Shown: positions 8,036-17,054 of the stretch, in pieces
How positions within the stretch are numbered: position 1 is the stretch's first letter
Layout of the letters: the number at the start of each line of letters is the position of its first letter
NCBI RefSeq assembly: GCF_003112775.1
Contig: NZ_BFCH01000017.1
Location: forward strand, 380,938-444,937
Direction of reading: 5' to 3'
DNA from: Mycobacterium montefiorense
GTDB lineage: Bacteria; Actinomycetota; Actinomycetes; Mycobacteriales; Mycobacteriaceae
Length of the DNA stretch: 64,000 bases
Position numbers and translations under genes: made by a program
The notes under the pieces: generated by a model
Database searches by the model: none
Told to the model about the DNA's origin: nothing
The model's input: the letters and a program-made list of their open reading frames with translations, nothing else

Positions 8036-10001
8036 CCCGGCGCTGCGGCGCCAGGAACAACGCGTCGTCCTCGGCCACGTCGAAGGCTTGGTAAAAGGCG
8101 TCCAGGTTGCGGATCACGCCGTTGCACCGGAACTCCGGCGGCGAGTGCGGATCCACTGCTAGTCGCCGGATCGCTTCTGCCTCACGGGATTTAGTGCGCC
8201 AAACTTGGGCCCAGCCGTAGAGTACCCGTTGCACGCCGGTCAGGCCGTCGATCACCGGGGCAGGCTCGCCGCCCAGCGACAGCTGATAGGCCAGCAGCGC
8301 GATAGACAGCCCACCCAGATCGCCGATGTTCTCACCGACGGTGAAGGCGCCGTTGACGTGGTGGGTGTCGCCGAGCTCGCGGGGGATGTACGCCTCGTAC
8401 TGCTCGATCAACGCCTTGGTGCGGGCGCCGAACTCGCTGCGGTCGTCGTCGGTCCACCAGTCGACCAGATTGCCGTCGCCGTCGTACTTGGCGCCCTGAT
8501 CGTCGAAGCCGTGCCCGATCTCGTGTCCGATCACCGCCCCGATGCCGCCGTAGTTGGCGGCATCGTCGGCCTGGGCATCGAAGAACGGCGGCTGCAAAAT
8601 GGCTGCGGGGAAGACGATCTCGTTCATCCCCGGGTTGTAGTACGCGTTAACGGTCTGTGGTGTCATGAACCACTCGTCACGGTCCACCGGTCCACCCAGC
8701 TTGGCCAGCTCACGGTCGTGATTGACGGCGTACCCGCGCAGGTAGTTGCCGTACAGGTCGGCGCGGTCGATCACCAGCGGCGAATAGTCCCGCCACTTCG
8801 CCGGGTAGCCGACCTTCGCGGTGAACTTACGCAGCTTGGTCAGTGCGCGCTCGCGGGTCTGCGGCGTCATCCAGTCCAGGTCGCTGATGCTGACCCGGTA
8901 GGCCTCTTGCAGGTTGTCCACCAGCGTGTCGATGCGGGCCTTGGCATCCGGCGGGAAATGCCGCTTGACGTATAGCTTTCCGACGGAGTCACCCATCAGG
9001 GTCTCCACCAGCGAAACGCCGCGCTTCCAGCGGTCGCGGATCTGCTCGGTCCCGGTCAGCAGACGGCCGTAGAAGTCGAAGTCCGCGGCGACCAGAGCAT
9101 CGGTCAGCCACGAGGCGCGGGCGCGGATCAACCGCCAGCGCGCCCAGCACTTCCAGTCGTCGAGGTCTTCGCTGTCCCATAGCGCCGCGAAGGCGGTCAG
9201 ATAATCAGGTTGGCGCACAACGATTTCCGCAACAGCGTCGGCAGTGCTGCCCAGCGCGGTGACCCAGCCGGTCCAGTCGAAACCCGCACCTTCGGCCTGC
9301 AGCGCCGCGAAGGTACGCAGGTTGTAGGTCAGATCGGCGTCGCGGCGTTTGACTACATCCCAGTGCGCGGCAGCAAGTTTGGTCTCCAGCGCCACGATCC
9401 TGGCCGCGGTCTCGGCATGGTCTTTCGCGTCCCCGCCGTACACCAGGTGAAACATCCGCGCGATGTGTCCGGGGTAAGCCGCGAGGACCGCGGCGTGCTG
9501 TTCGTCGCGGTAGTACGACTCGTCGGGCAACCCGATGCCGGACTGGTTGACGTGCACCAGGTAGCGGGTCGAGTTCTTGGCGTCGGTGTCCACGTAGACG
9601 CCGACGCCGCCGCCCACCCCGGTGCGCTGCAACGCACCGACGACAGCGGCCAGGGCCGCGGCATCGACGGCGTTGTCGATGGTGGCCAGTTCGTCGTGCA
9701 GCGGTTGGGTGCCCCGGCGCTCGACGGTGTCCTCGTCGAGGAAGCTGGCGTACAGGTCGCCGATGCGTTGTGCGTCACCGTGGGCGGCGCAGCTTTCGCT
9801 CGCTTCGATGATCAGGTCGCGGACCTGCTCCTCGGCCTGGTCGAACAGGGTGCGGAAGGCGCCGTCGGTGGCCCGGTCCGGGGGAATCTGGTAGTCGGCC
9901 AGCCAGCGACCGTTCACATAACCGAACAGGTCGTCCTGGGGACGGGCATTTTCGTCGATGTGGCTCAGGTCGAGGCCGGAGCGGGTGGCCGCATACGTCA
10001 C
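8019..10001 (-). CDS. zmp1: zinc metalloprotease Zmp1 (M13 / neprilysin family)
   Basis: A 660-residue zinc endopeptidase of the M13 family. In M. tuberculosis the orthologue (Rv0198c) is exported and affects inflammasome activation and phagosome maturation. The zinc site HEIGH is at residues 493-497 when the gene is started at the GTG giving VTYAATRSGLDL. That is the same numbering as M. tuberculosis Zmp1 and supports this start over an 87-residue longer frame. The second metal motif, ENIGDLGG, follows, and the protein ends in the family-typical CxxW-like RVRIWN. No cleavable signal peptide is apparent. The start lies 78 bp from the divergent OmamA-like gene. Confidence 0.95.
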   Translation of the reverse strand: MTYAATRSGLDLSHIDENARPQDDLFGYVNGRWLADYQIPPDRATDGAFRTLFDQAEEQVRDLIIEASESCAAHGDAQRIGDLYASFLDEDTVERRGTQPLHDELATIDNAVDAAALAAVVGALQRTGVGGGVGVYVDTDAKNSTRYLVHVNQSGIGLPDESYYRDEQHAAVLAAYPGHIARMFHLVYGGDAKDHAETAARIVALETKLAAAHWDVVKRRDADLTYNLRTFAALQAEGAGFDWTGWVTALGSTADAVAEIVVRQPDYLTAFAALWDSEDLDDWKCWARWRLIRARASWLTDALVAADFDFYGRLLTGTEQIRDRWKRGVSLVETLMGDSVGKLYVKRHFPPDAKARIDTLVDNLQEAYRVSISDLDWMTPQTRERALTKLRKFTAKVGYPAKWRDYSPLVIDRADLYGNYLRGYAVNHDRELAKLGGPVDRDEWFMTPQTVNAYYNPGMNEIVFPAAILQPPFFDAQADDAANYGGIGAVIGHEIGHGFDDQGAKYDGDGNLVDWWTDDDRSEFGARTKALIEQYEAYIPRELGDTHHVNGAFTVGENIGDLGGLSIALLAYQLSLGGEPAPVIDGLTGVQRVLYGWAQVWRTKSREAEAIRRLAVDPHSPPEFRCNGVIRNLDAFYQAFDVAEDDALFLAPQRRVRIWN

Positions 10002-10066
10002 CCTGCCATCCTTACCATCTTCCGCGTGCCGGGCGCCTGCTGCGCCGACCCCGAGCGGCGGCGGGG

Positions 10067-10072
10067 TAACCT
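10067..10072 (+). promoter_or_regulatory. leaderless -10 (TAACCT) for the OmamA-like gene
   Basis: TAACCT fits the mycobacterial TANNNT -10 consensus and ends 7 nt before the ATG at 10080. Transcription would therefore start at or beside the A of the start codon. No ribosome-binding site is present, which agrees with a leaderless mRNA. Confidence 0.5.
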
Positions 10073-10079
10073 CGCGCCC

Positions 10080-10721
10080 ATGCCTGAGGCCGAACAGACC
10101 GAACCGGCGGCCGACGAAGACACGCAGGATGCCGAGGCCAGTGCGCCGGAGGCCGACGAGGCGCAGGATGCGGGTCTTTCCCCGTACGGCGTCGCCTCGG
10201 CAGTTCTCGGCGTGCTGTCGGTCGCCGCGGTCGTGCTCGTCGCGATCATCTGGTCCGACCACCGCGACGAGTCAGCCGAACGCAGCTACCTGAGTCGCGT
10301 CATGCAGACCGCGGCCGACTGGACCGGCGTGCTGATCAATATGAACAGCACCAACATCGACGCCAGCCTGCAGCACTTGCATGACGGAACTGTCGGCGAG
10401 CTCAACACCGACTTCGACGCGACGGTGCAGCCCTATCGCCAGGTGGTCGAGAAGCTGCAGTCGCAAAGCAGTGGGCGTCTCGAGTCGGTGGCGATCGAGT
10501 CGCTGCACCACGACCTGGACACCCAACCCGGTCTCGCGCGGCCGGTCGTCACCACCAAGCTGCCGCCGTTCGCCAGCCGGACGGATTCGGTGATGGTGGT
10601 CGCGACGTCGGTCAGCGAGAACGTCGGCGCCAAGCCGCAGACGGTGCACTGGAGCCTGAGCCTCGACGTCTCCAACGTCGACGGCAAGCTGATGATCTCC
10701 CACCTGGAGTCGATCCGATGA
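10080..10721 (+). CDS. omamA: Mce-associated membrane protein (OmamA / Rv0199-like)
   Basis: A 213-residue membrane protein with an acidic N-terminus (about residues 1-35), one membrane helix (about 40-60) and a periplasmic domain of the Mce-associated/Omam type. In M. tuberculosis, OmamA (Rv0199) lies outside any mce operon and is needed for stable Mce lipid-import systems, through the MceG ATPase. The ATG at 10080 is chosen because a leaderless -10 sits just upstream; the frame extends further 5' but that part is antisense to zmp1. Its stop overlaps the start of the next gene (ATGA), so the pair is translationally coupled. Confidence 0.85.
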   Translation: MPEAEQTEPAADEDTQDAEASAPEADEAQDAGLSPYGVASAVLGVLSVAAVVLVAIIWSDHRDESAERSYLSRVMQTAADWTGVLINMNSTNIDASLQHLHDGTVGELNTDFDATVQPYRQVVEKLQSQSSGRLESVAIESLHHDLDTQPGLARPVVTTKLPPFASRTDSVMVVATSVSENVGAKPQTVHWSLSLDVSNVDGKLMISHLESIR

Positions 10722-11407
10722 GAAACCTCTGGCGGCTGCTGGCCTTCGACGTGCTGGCGCCGTTGGCCACGATCGGCGCGCTGCTGATGATCGGCGTCAT
10801 TACCGGCTGGCCGCTGTGGTGGGTGTCGGCGTGCTCGGTTCTGCTGGTGCTGATCGTGCAGGGGGTGGGAGTCAATTTCTGGCTGCTGCGCCGTGATTCG
10901 GTCAGCGTCGGCACCGACGACGAGGCACCGGGTCTGCGCCTGGCCGTCGTGTTCTTATGCACGGCCGCCCTGTCGGCCGCGGTGCTGACCGGATACACGC
11001 ACTGGACCAGCACCGACCGTGCCTTCAAAAAGGACTCCCGGGACGCGGTCCAGGTCGCCAGCGGGATGGCCGAGGCGATGGCGTCGTTCACCCCGAGTTC
11101 CCCGACCAGCTCCATCGACCGGGCCGCGGCGATGATGGTGCCCGAGCGCGCGGACGCGTTCAAGGAGCAGTACCACAAGTCCAGCGTCGATCTCGGGCAG
11201 CGCAATGTCACGGCGCAGGCCTCGACACTGGCGGCCGGTGTCGAGGCGATCGGACCCACGGCGGCCAGTGTTGCGGTCATTCTGCGGGTAACCCAGAACA
11301 CTCCCGGTCAGCCGCCGAGTCGGGCGGCGCCGGCGTTGCGGGTGGCACTGGTCAAGCGGGGCAGCGACTGGCTGGTCAACGACGTGCTGCCGATCAACGC
11401 CCGCTGA
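10718..11407 (+). CDS. omamB: Mce-associated membrane protein (OmamB / Rv0200-like)
   Basis: A 229-residue membrane protein. Two hydrophobic segments near the N-terminus (about residues 8-50) are followed by a third at about 70-88 and then a periplasmic domain related to OmamA. Orthologue Rv0200 is regarded as the partner of OmamA in Mce transporter function. The gene starts within the stop codon of omamA (ATGA overlap), and the two very probably work together. It ends 4 bp from the convergent XRE-like gene. Family assignment rests on length, topology and position. Confidence 0.8.
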   Translation: MRNLWRLLAFDVLAPLATIGALLMIGVITGWPLWWVSACSVLLVLIVQGVGVNFWLLRRDSVSVGTDDEAPGLRLAVVFLCTAALSAAVLTGYTHWTSTDRAFKKDSRDAVQVASGMAEAMASFTPSSPTSSIDRAAAMMVPERADAFKEQYHKSSVDLGQRNVTAQASTLAAGVEAIGPTAASVAVILRVTQNTPGQPPSRAAPALRVALVKRGSDWLVNDVLPINAR

Positions 11408-11411
11408 CGAA

Positions 11412-11921
11412 TCAGATTGAGTCGGACGTGGGTGGTGACTTCACCTTCACGAACCGGTCCGAGAGCCGGCGTATCCGGATCATCAGCGAGGCCGACGGGC
11501 TGACGCTGCCGTCGAGGTAGCTGGCCAGGTCGCCGGCCGCCACCCCGATGCGGGCCGCGAATTCCTGCTGGGCCAAGCCGGAGCGCTCGATCAGCAGCCG
11601 CACGTGGCGGGCCACCTCGGTGCGTTCGTTTGCCTCCAGGTGGGTGCGGGCGCGCTCCAGCACCTCCCACAGTGCCTTGGAGATGCCGTAGGGGCGGGTG
11701 CCCTCGAGGACTTCCTCCACCTGGCGGGCGGTGCGTCCGAACGGGTCGCGTTTCAGCGCGGCGGCAATCCGCTTCCAGGTGTCGATGTCGCCGCCCTGCA
11801 GCGCCGAGCGGACGGCGGAGGTCGGCCAGAACTCCACCGGCTGGTCGAGATCATGAGGACGAGGTTCCGTGGCGGGCTGCTCGGGCGGCGGCACGCGTCG
11901 TCGGTCGGCTGCCAACGTCAC
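11412..11921 (-). CDS. XRE-like helix-turn-helix protein (Rv0201c-like)
   Basis: A 169-residue cytoplasmic protein. The C-terminal half (about residues 115-160) resembles a Cro/XRE helix-turn-helix: RSGLAQQEFAARIG, then ASYLDGSVSPSASLM. The central part (about 30-95) is helical and of unknown function. The GTG start overlaps the stop codon of mmpL11 (GTGA), so it is read from the same mRNA and probably depends on mmpL11 translation. It might regulate the mmpL11 region or serve another role; no target can be named. The helix-turn-helix call is moderately secure. Confidence 0.7.
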   Translation of the reverse strand: MTLAADRRRVPPPEQPATEPRPHDLDQPVEFWPTSAVRSALQGGDIDTWKRIAAALKRDPFGRTARQVEEVLEGTRPYGISKALWEVLERARTHLEANERTEVARHVRLLIERSGLAQQEFAARIGVAAGDLASYLDGSVSPSASLMIRIRRLSDRFVKVKSPPTSDSI

Positions 11922-14900
11922 CTCGCCTCCTCCAGCATTGCGACGGCCACCGACAGGCAGCGCTGCCTGACCTCATCCCAGTCTGCCTTGGCCTCTGGTT
12001 CTGACCAATGATCGTCAGGCAAATCGGAAGGATGCGGATCCGCGAGTTGACGGACCAACTCCGACGCGATCCATTGCTGTCTGGGCGGTTGACAACAGTA
12101 ATACCTGTCCATTCCGGCCAGCACCACTGCCGCTGTTTCGGGTTCTAATGTGTCGACCATGTCAGCAAATTCGGCATAATCGCGGCTGCTGTTACGGCAC
12201 ATGATCAGGTAGCCCTTTAGGCGCAATGTCTCGGCACCGGTCGGGACCTGCAGCCGATCGCCGGTAGGCAATTGCACGTGGGTGGTTTCCACCGGGCTGC
12301 GACGCGCGAATTGCGGCGGGTTGGCCGATTTGGCGCCGGCCTCGAGTGCGTCGATGGCAACCGACAAACGCCCCCGCCACAGCGTGACCGGATGCACCGG
12401 CCGGTCGCCCCACGGCATGGCTCGGGTGATGCTATTGCGCGACGCCAGGCCGTCGACCAATTTCTTGGCCCCCGACTGAGCCCGCGGGTGGCCGTTGGTT
12501 CCGCTTTTCGGCCCGCCGGCGCCCACCGCGATGCTGAGGGCGTCCTCGCTGATGTTGACCTGATGCGGAATCTGTCCGGGCCCCTGGCCGCGGGGTTCCT
12601 CGGTGTCCTTGCAGTTGCGCCCACAGCCGGTGAAGGCCAGCGGATCGGCCACGGTGATGGCGTCGGGTGCCAGGTGCTTGAGCTTCGCGGCCGACTTGAG
12701 CATCATCCGCAGGTCCGCGCTGGGCGCGGTCAGCGCCGAGATGTCGTCGGGGATGACGACGACGTCGCCGAGGTCGACCTCGGGCAGCGGCCTGTCGAAG
12801 TCGACCGACGGCAGCACCCGGCGCAGCCATCCCGGCAGCCACCAGTTCCACTGCGCGAACATCGCCATCAGCGCCGGCACCAGCACCAGCCGCACCACCG
12901 TGGCGTCGACCGCGATCGCCACGGCGCACGCCACCCCGATTTCGGCGACCAGCGGCATGCCGGCGAACGCGAAGCCGATGAACACCGCGATCATGATCAG
13001 CGCGGCGCTGGTGATCGTGCGGGCGCTGGTGCTCACGCCGTAGGCCACCGCGTCGCGGGTGTTCCCGGTGTGTAGGAAGCGTTCCCGGATGCGGGTGAGC
13101 AGGAAGATCTCGTAGTCCATCGACAACCCGAACGTCATCGCCAGCACCAGGGGCGGAACGGTGCTATCGATCGACGTGATGTGGGCGAAGCCGAGATCCC
13201 GCAACCACCCCCACTGGAACACCATCACCAGGCTTCCGTAGGCGGCCGCGACCGAGAGCAGTGTCATCAGCACGCCCTTGAACGCCAAGAACACCGAGTG
13301 GATCGAGAGCAACAGCATCACGAAAGCGATCGCCGCGACGAAGAGCAACACCAGCGGCTCGGTCGCCGACACCCGGTCGTCGAAATCCTTGATCAACGCC
13401 GTCGGGCCGCCGACATCGACGCGCGCCGTTCCCTCGCTGGGCACCCTGGGTAGCTGGGCGCGCATCCAGTCGACGGATTGCCGGGCGCCCATGTCCTCGG
13501 GATCGACCGACAACACCGCCGACAGCAAAGCGCTGCTGTTGTCGTCGGCGAATTGCGGCGGGGTGACCGAACCGATGTCGGGGGCCTGCGCCATGCGCTG
13601 CCGGATAGCGGCCAGCGTCTGGGTGTGCTCGGGCGAGGACGCATTGCCGTCGGGGAAGCTGACCATGACCTGGATCGGACCGAGCGCGCCGGGCCCGAGG
13701 GCTTGGGATGCGTCGGCGACGCCGGCGCGGATCTCGTGCGCGGAGTCGAACTGGCGCAGCAAGCTGTTGCCCAACACCATCGATGTCGCGGGTGCGGCCA
13801 TCACAAGCAATACCGTGGCCGCCGCGATTGACGATATCCACGGCCGGCGCATCACCGATGCGACCCAACGGTTCCAGAACCGGGACTGCGTGCTCTCCGG
13901 GCGGCGCGACCAGTGCAGCAGCATCGATCTCTTGGCGGCGGCCCGGCCGAACGTCGCGAGCGCCGCGGGTGTCAAGGTCGTCGATGTCAGCATGGCGACC
14001 GCGACGGCCAGAATCGCGCCGGTGGCCATCGATTTCAGCGCCGGGGTGTTGATCAGGTAGATCCCGGTGAGCGAGGCGACGACGGTCATCCCGGACAGCA
14101 CCACCGCCAGTCCGGAGGTGGCCATCGCGGCGTCTACCGCTTCGCGGTGCTGGCGCCCGGAACGCAGTTCCTCGCGGAACCGCATCAGGATGAACAGCGA
14201 GTAGTCCACCGCGAGCGCGATGCCGAACATCGACACCGTCGAGGTCACGAACACCGACATCGTGGTGAAGGCGGACAAGAAGTAGACCAGGCCCATGGTC
14301 ACCACGACCGTGCAGACACCGAGGGCCAGCGGTATCGCGGCGGCGGCCAGCGAGCCGAACACCGCGAGCAAGACGATCAGGATAATCGGCAGGTTCCAGC
14401 GTTCCGCCTCGGCGATGTCATGTTTGGTGTTTTCCGCGGCGGCGGCACTCAGCGCGCCCTGCCCGATGACGTAGAGCCGCACTCGGCCGTTCGCGGTCTG
14501 TCCGGACTGGTCGCCCTTGACGCCCACTTTTTGGCGTAACCGCTTGGCGATGTCGCTGGTACCGGCGTTGCGGGAGTCGAGCCGCAGCGTCAGCACATAG
14601 GGCCGGTCGGGTTGCGGTGGGCGCTGGGTGGGGTTGGTTTTCTCCGTCACGCCGGGAAATTCGCCGGCGATTTGCCGCAGCTGTGCCACGGCGTCGTTCA
14701 TGTCCTCATAGCTGGCGTCGGGGCGAGGGGCGGCGACCAGCGCAAGCGAGGAGGCTCCGAGGTCGTGGTACTGATCCTCGAGCTGGTCGTGGACCTTCAA
14801 CGACTGGGAGCCGGACACTTCGAAACCACCGCCGGTGAGATTCCCGGACTGCGTCATGGCCAGATAGATCGCCGGGACCAACGCCAGCAACCAGCATGCG

Positions 14901-14947
14901 AAGACCAACCAGCGGTACCTGCGCAGACTGCGGCTGAGGCGCATCAT
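11918..14947 (-). CDS. mmpL11: MmpL11 lipid / haem transporter
   Basis: A 1009-residue RND-type transporter. M. tuberculosis MmpL11 exports mycolate wax esters and monomeromycolyl diacylglycerol and has been implicated in haem uptake. The sequence shows the MmpL layout: helix 1 at about residues 13-31, a periplasmic loop, a helix block with the proton-relay Asp248-Tyr249 (AVDYSLF), a second periplasmic loop, then the matching block with SMDYEIF. A C-terminal cytoplasmic domain of about 230 residues ends in a Trp/Cys-rich tail. Two adjacent ATGs start it. The neighbouring haem-binding protein gene (divergent) and XRE-like gene (overlapping) are conserved companions. Confidence 0.95.
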   Translation of the reverse strand: MMRLSRSLRRYRWLVFACWLLALVPAIYLAMTQSGNLTGGGFEVSGSQSLKVHDQLEDQYHDLGASSLALVAAPRPDASYEDMNDAVAQLRQIAGEFPGVTEKTNPTQRPPQPDRPYVLTLRLDSRNAGTSDIAKRLRQKVGVKGDQSGQTANGRVRLYVIGQGALSAAAAENTKHDIAEAERWNLPIILIVLLAVFGSLAAAAIPLALGVCTVVVTMGLVYFLSAFTTMSVFVTSTVSMFGIALAVDYSLFILMRFREELRSGRQHREAVDAAMATSGLAVVLSGMTVVASLTGIYLINTPALKSMATGAILAVAVAMLTSTTLTPAALATFGRAAAKRSMLLHWSRRPESTQSRFWNRWVASVMRRPWISSIAAATVLLVMAAPATSMVLGNSLLRQFDSAHEIRAGVADASQALGPGALGPIQVMVSFPDGNASSPEHTQTLAAIRQRMAQAPDIGSVTPPQFADDNSSALLSAVLSVDPEDMGARQSVDWMRAQLPRVPSEGTARVDVGGPTALIKDFDDRVSATEPLVLLFVAAIAFVMLLLSIHSVFLAFKGVLMTLLSVAAAYGSLVMVFQWGWLRDLGFAHITSIDSTVPPLVLAMTFGLSMDYEIFLLTRIRERFLHTGNTRDAVAYGVSTSARTITSAALIMIAVFIGFAFAGMPLVAEIGVACAVAIAVDATVVRLVLVPALMAMFAQWNWWLPGWLRRVLPSVDFDRPLPEVDLGDVVVIPDDISALTAPSADLRMMLKSAAKLKHLAPDAITVADPLAFTGCGRNCKDTEEPRGQGPGQIPHQVNISEDALSIAVGAGGPKSGTNGHPRAQSGAKKLVDGLASRNSITRAMPWGDRPVHPVTLWRGRLSVAIDALEAGAKSANPPQFARRSPVETTHVQLPTGDRLQVPTGAETLRLKGYLIMCRNSSRDYAEFADMVDTLEPETAAVVLAGMDRYYCCQPPRQQWIASELVRQLADPHPSDLPDDHWSEPEAKADWDEVRQRCLSVAVAMLEEAR

Positions 14948-15094
14948 AAACTGCTGGATTTCAGGCTCCCCGAATATCTCGCTTACGCGTGGTGGCGACG
15001 ATACCGCAGCAGCCTATGCATTAGTTCGGCTTAACGAATTCGTGAGCTGCGCAGACGCCTCTGTTGCCAAGCTGCGGCCAAGTCGTTGCGAACC

Positions 15095-15120
15095 GGTGAC
15101 CAAGCGGGATCTCGGTCACC
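15095..15120. promoter_or_regulatory. inverted repeat upstream of the haem-carrier gene
   Basis: Perfect arms GGTGACC and GGTCACC with a 12-nt spacer, 58 nt before the Rv0203-like start, in the 231-bp spacer shared with mmpL11. It could be a regulator-binding site controlling either gene. The rest of the spacer shows no other clear element. Confidence 0.4.
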
Positions 15121-15178
15121 CAGCTGGCAAGGCACCGGCCCGGATGGCAGGATGTCGCTGGGCCGAGCCGGGGGGGAC

Positions 15179-15706
15179 ATGAAGAAACTATTTGCGACCA
15201 GACGACACAAGCTCGTGGCAGGGGTGATCGCCGGCGCAGTGCCCGCCGCGGCCGCTGCACTGATGGCCGGGCCGCCGGCGACGGGCGCCAACGACCCGTG
15301 CGCCGCCAGCGAAATCGCCCGCACGATCGGTTCGGTCTCCAAATCGATGGGCGACTATCTGGATTCGCATCCCGAGACCAACCAGACGATGACCTCGATG
15401 CTGCAGCAGCAGGCCGGCCCGCAGTCATTCACCGGGTTGAAGACTTACTTCGAGGCCAATCCGAAGGTCGCCGCTGACATGACATCCATCGCGCAGCCGC
15501 TGACCAACCTGTCGACGCAGTGCAAGCTGCCGATCAGCATCCCGCAGGTGATGGGCATGATGCAGCAGGCGCCGGGTGCCGGCGGCTTGCCCGCGTTGCC
15601 CGCCGCGCCGGCCGCTGGCCTGGGGATCCCGCCCGCGAAGACCGCGCCGGTCCCGCCCGCCGGTGGCGCGCTGGGTGGCCCGTCGCGGCAGAACAACGTC
15701 GGCTAG
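15179..15706 (+). CDS. secreted haem-binding protein (Rv0203-like)
   Basis: A 175-residue exported protein. M. tuberculosis Rv0203 binds haem extracellularly and is reported to pass it to MmpL3 and MmpL11, both encoded in this window. The signal peptide is clear: MKKLFATRRHKL, a hydrophobic stretch and an Ala-rich cleavage region near residue 37. The haemophore domain has the conserved DYLDSHPETN segment, whose Tyr and His fit the haem-ligand positions, and two Cys (DPCA and TQCK) likely disulfide-linked. The tail is Pro/Ala/Gly-rich. The start is the ATG after a poly-G ribosome site; an upstream in-frame ATG lacks a signal sequence. Confidence 0.85.
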   Translation: MKKLFATRRHKLVAGVIAGAVPAAAAALMAGPPATGANDPCAASEIARTIGSVSKSMGDYLDSHPETNQTMTSMLQQQAGPQSFTGLKTYFEANPKVAADMTSIAQPLTNLSTQCKLPISIPQVMGMMQQAPGAGGLPALPAAPAAGLGIPPAKTAPVPPAGGALGGPSRQNNVG

Positions 15707-15717
15707 CGCCACAATCG

Positions 15718-16932
15718 CTAGCCGTTGGCGTCGGGCGGCGGTAACGGACCCTGCAGCGCGGCCTCGTCGGCGGCGGGATCGTCCCAGTGCCGCAGCCTGG
15801 GCTCGATCACGGGCAGCGGACCGGTTGGCGGGTCGTCGTCGGAGCTGTCCGGCTTTTCGGTCCGGAACACGAAGAAGAACACCACCCAGCCGATAGCGGA
15901 GATGAGCAGCCAGCTGATCAGCCGGTAGAGCAGCATCGCCGAGATCGCATTGGGCAACGACATGCCGCTGGACACCAGGCCGGGCACCAGCACCGCTTCG
16001 ACGACCAACAGTCCGCCGGGCATCAGCGGAATCGTCCCGACGGCGCGCGCGGCCGCGTAGGCGACCGTCAACCCGGCGATGGATGCGTGGTCGCCGGCGG
16101 CGTACGCGGCGAACGCCAGGCAGGCCACGTCGGCGATCCAGTTGAACATCGACCAGCTGAACGCCACCCCGAGGTCGCGCCGGCCCAGGCTGACCGACTC
16201 GAGCTGCATCAGGATCTCGCGCCACTTCGCCAGGCCGGTGTCGATGGGCTTGCCGCGCACCGAGTTGAACCGCGACAGGATGCGGGTGCCGATGCCCTCT
16301 ATCAGCTCCGGCCGAGATGCCACCGCCTGAGAAAGCAGCAGCAATGCGATGAAGCCGCCGAGGGTGAACAACAACGAGAAGGGGTTGTTCTTTGCGCCCA
16401 GGAAGAAGGCGCCGCCCAGCCCGAGCAGCGCCAAACCCACGGCCTGCAGTACGCCCGACATCACCAGCTGCCAGGACGCCACCACGGTCGAGGCGCCCCA
16501 AATGCGTTGCTGCCGAAGCAGAAACGTTGCCGACAGCACCGGCCCGCCGGGCAGCGTGGTGCTCAGTGAGTTGGCGGCATAGAAGGCAGCCTCCGAGCGC
16601 AGTTGCTTCACGTGCACCCCAGCGGACTTGAGCAACGTGCGCTGGATCTGGGCGAAGCTGTGCATCGACGCGGCCGCCGCCGCTACCGCCGCGAGCAACC
16701 ACCACCAGTTGGCCGCGAACAAGCTCGTCCATGCCTTGGCCAGCTGATCCCAGCCCAGCGCGACCTCGACGCCGAGCACGATCGCGACCACACCCAGGAT
16801 CGCCCACCGCACCCACCAGTACTTGCCCCGCAACGTCTCGCCACCGCGCGCGGGCGCGGGCAACTCACCCTCGGGGGCGAATGCACCGCCGCCCGGGAAG
16901 CGGAGGTTGCGGATCGGCGCGTCGTGCGGCAC
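15718..16932 (-). CDS. UPF0104-type multi-helix membrane protein (Rv0204c-like)
   Basis: A membrane protein of about 404 residues with seven or eight hydrophobic helices, resembling the lysyl-phosphatidylglycerol synthase transmembrane domain (UPF0104) family, including the conserved GGLLVVEAVLV glycine-rich region. No soluble synthase domain is attached, so catalysis should not be assumed; flippase-like roles are known in the family. The C-terminus is acidic and Pro-rich. The start is uncertain. I use the GTG giving VPHDAPIRN, since the ATG at 17064 would run into the divergent Rv0205-like gene. No good ribosome site marks either. Confidence 0.72.
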   Translation of the reverse strand: MPHDAPIRNLRFPGGGAFAPEGELPAPARGGETLRGKYWWVRWAILGVVAIVLGVEVALGWDQLAKAWTSLFAANWWWLLAAVAAAAASMHSFAQIQRTLLKSAGVHVKQLRSEAAFYAANSLSTTLPGGPVLSATFLLRQQRIWGASTVVASWQLVMSGVLQAVGLALLGLGGAFFLGAKNNPFSLLFTLGGFIALLLLSQAVASRPELIEGIGTRILSRFNSVRGKPIDTGLAKWREILMQLESVSLGRRDLGVAFSWSMFNWIADVACLAFAAYAAGDHASIAGLTVAYAAARAVGTIPLMPGGLLVVEAVLVPGLVSSGMSLPNAISAMLLYRLISWLLISAIGWVVFFFVFRTEKPDSSDDDPPTGPLPVIEPRLRHWDDPAADEAALQGPLPPPDANG

Positions 16933-17042
16933 GTGTTTTAGGGTAACCGCGCAGGTGGCGCGGTAATCGAGGCGCAACTCCGAGCGTGTCGCCGTCGTAA
17001 CCGGATCGTGCTGACGCAGCCGCTCAGCAGGGCCGCGGCAGA

Positions 17043-17048
17043 TAGGCT
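17043..17048 (+). promoter_or_regulatory. leaderless -10 (TAGGCT) for the AI-2E-type gene
   Basis: TAGGCT ends 6 nt before the ATG at 17055, with no ribosome-binding site between them. The spacing predicts a transcript beginning at the start codon. Confidence 0.5.
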
Positions 17049-17054
17049 GGCCGG

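Noticed and set aside
9210..10079. Long 5' extension of the OmamA-like gene
   Set aside because: Entirely antisense to zmp1 with shadow-like composition; the leaderless -10 supports the ATG at 10080.
15425..16816. 463-residue reverse frame over the haem-carrier and UPF0104 genes
   Set aside because: Arg-rich shadow in a different frame of the real membrane protein.
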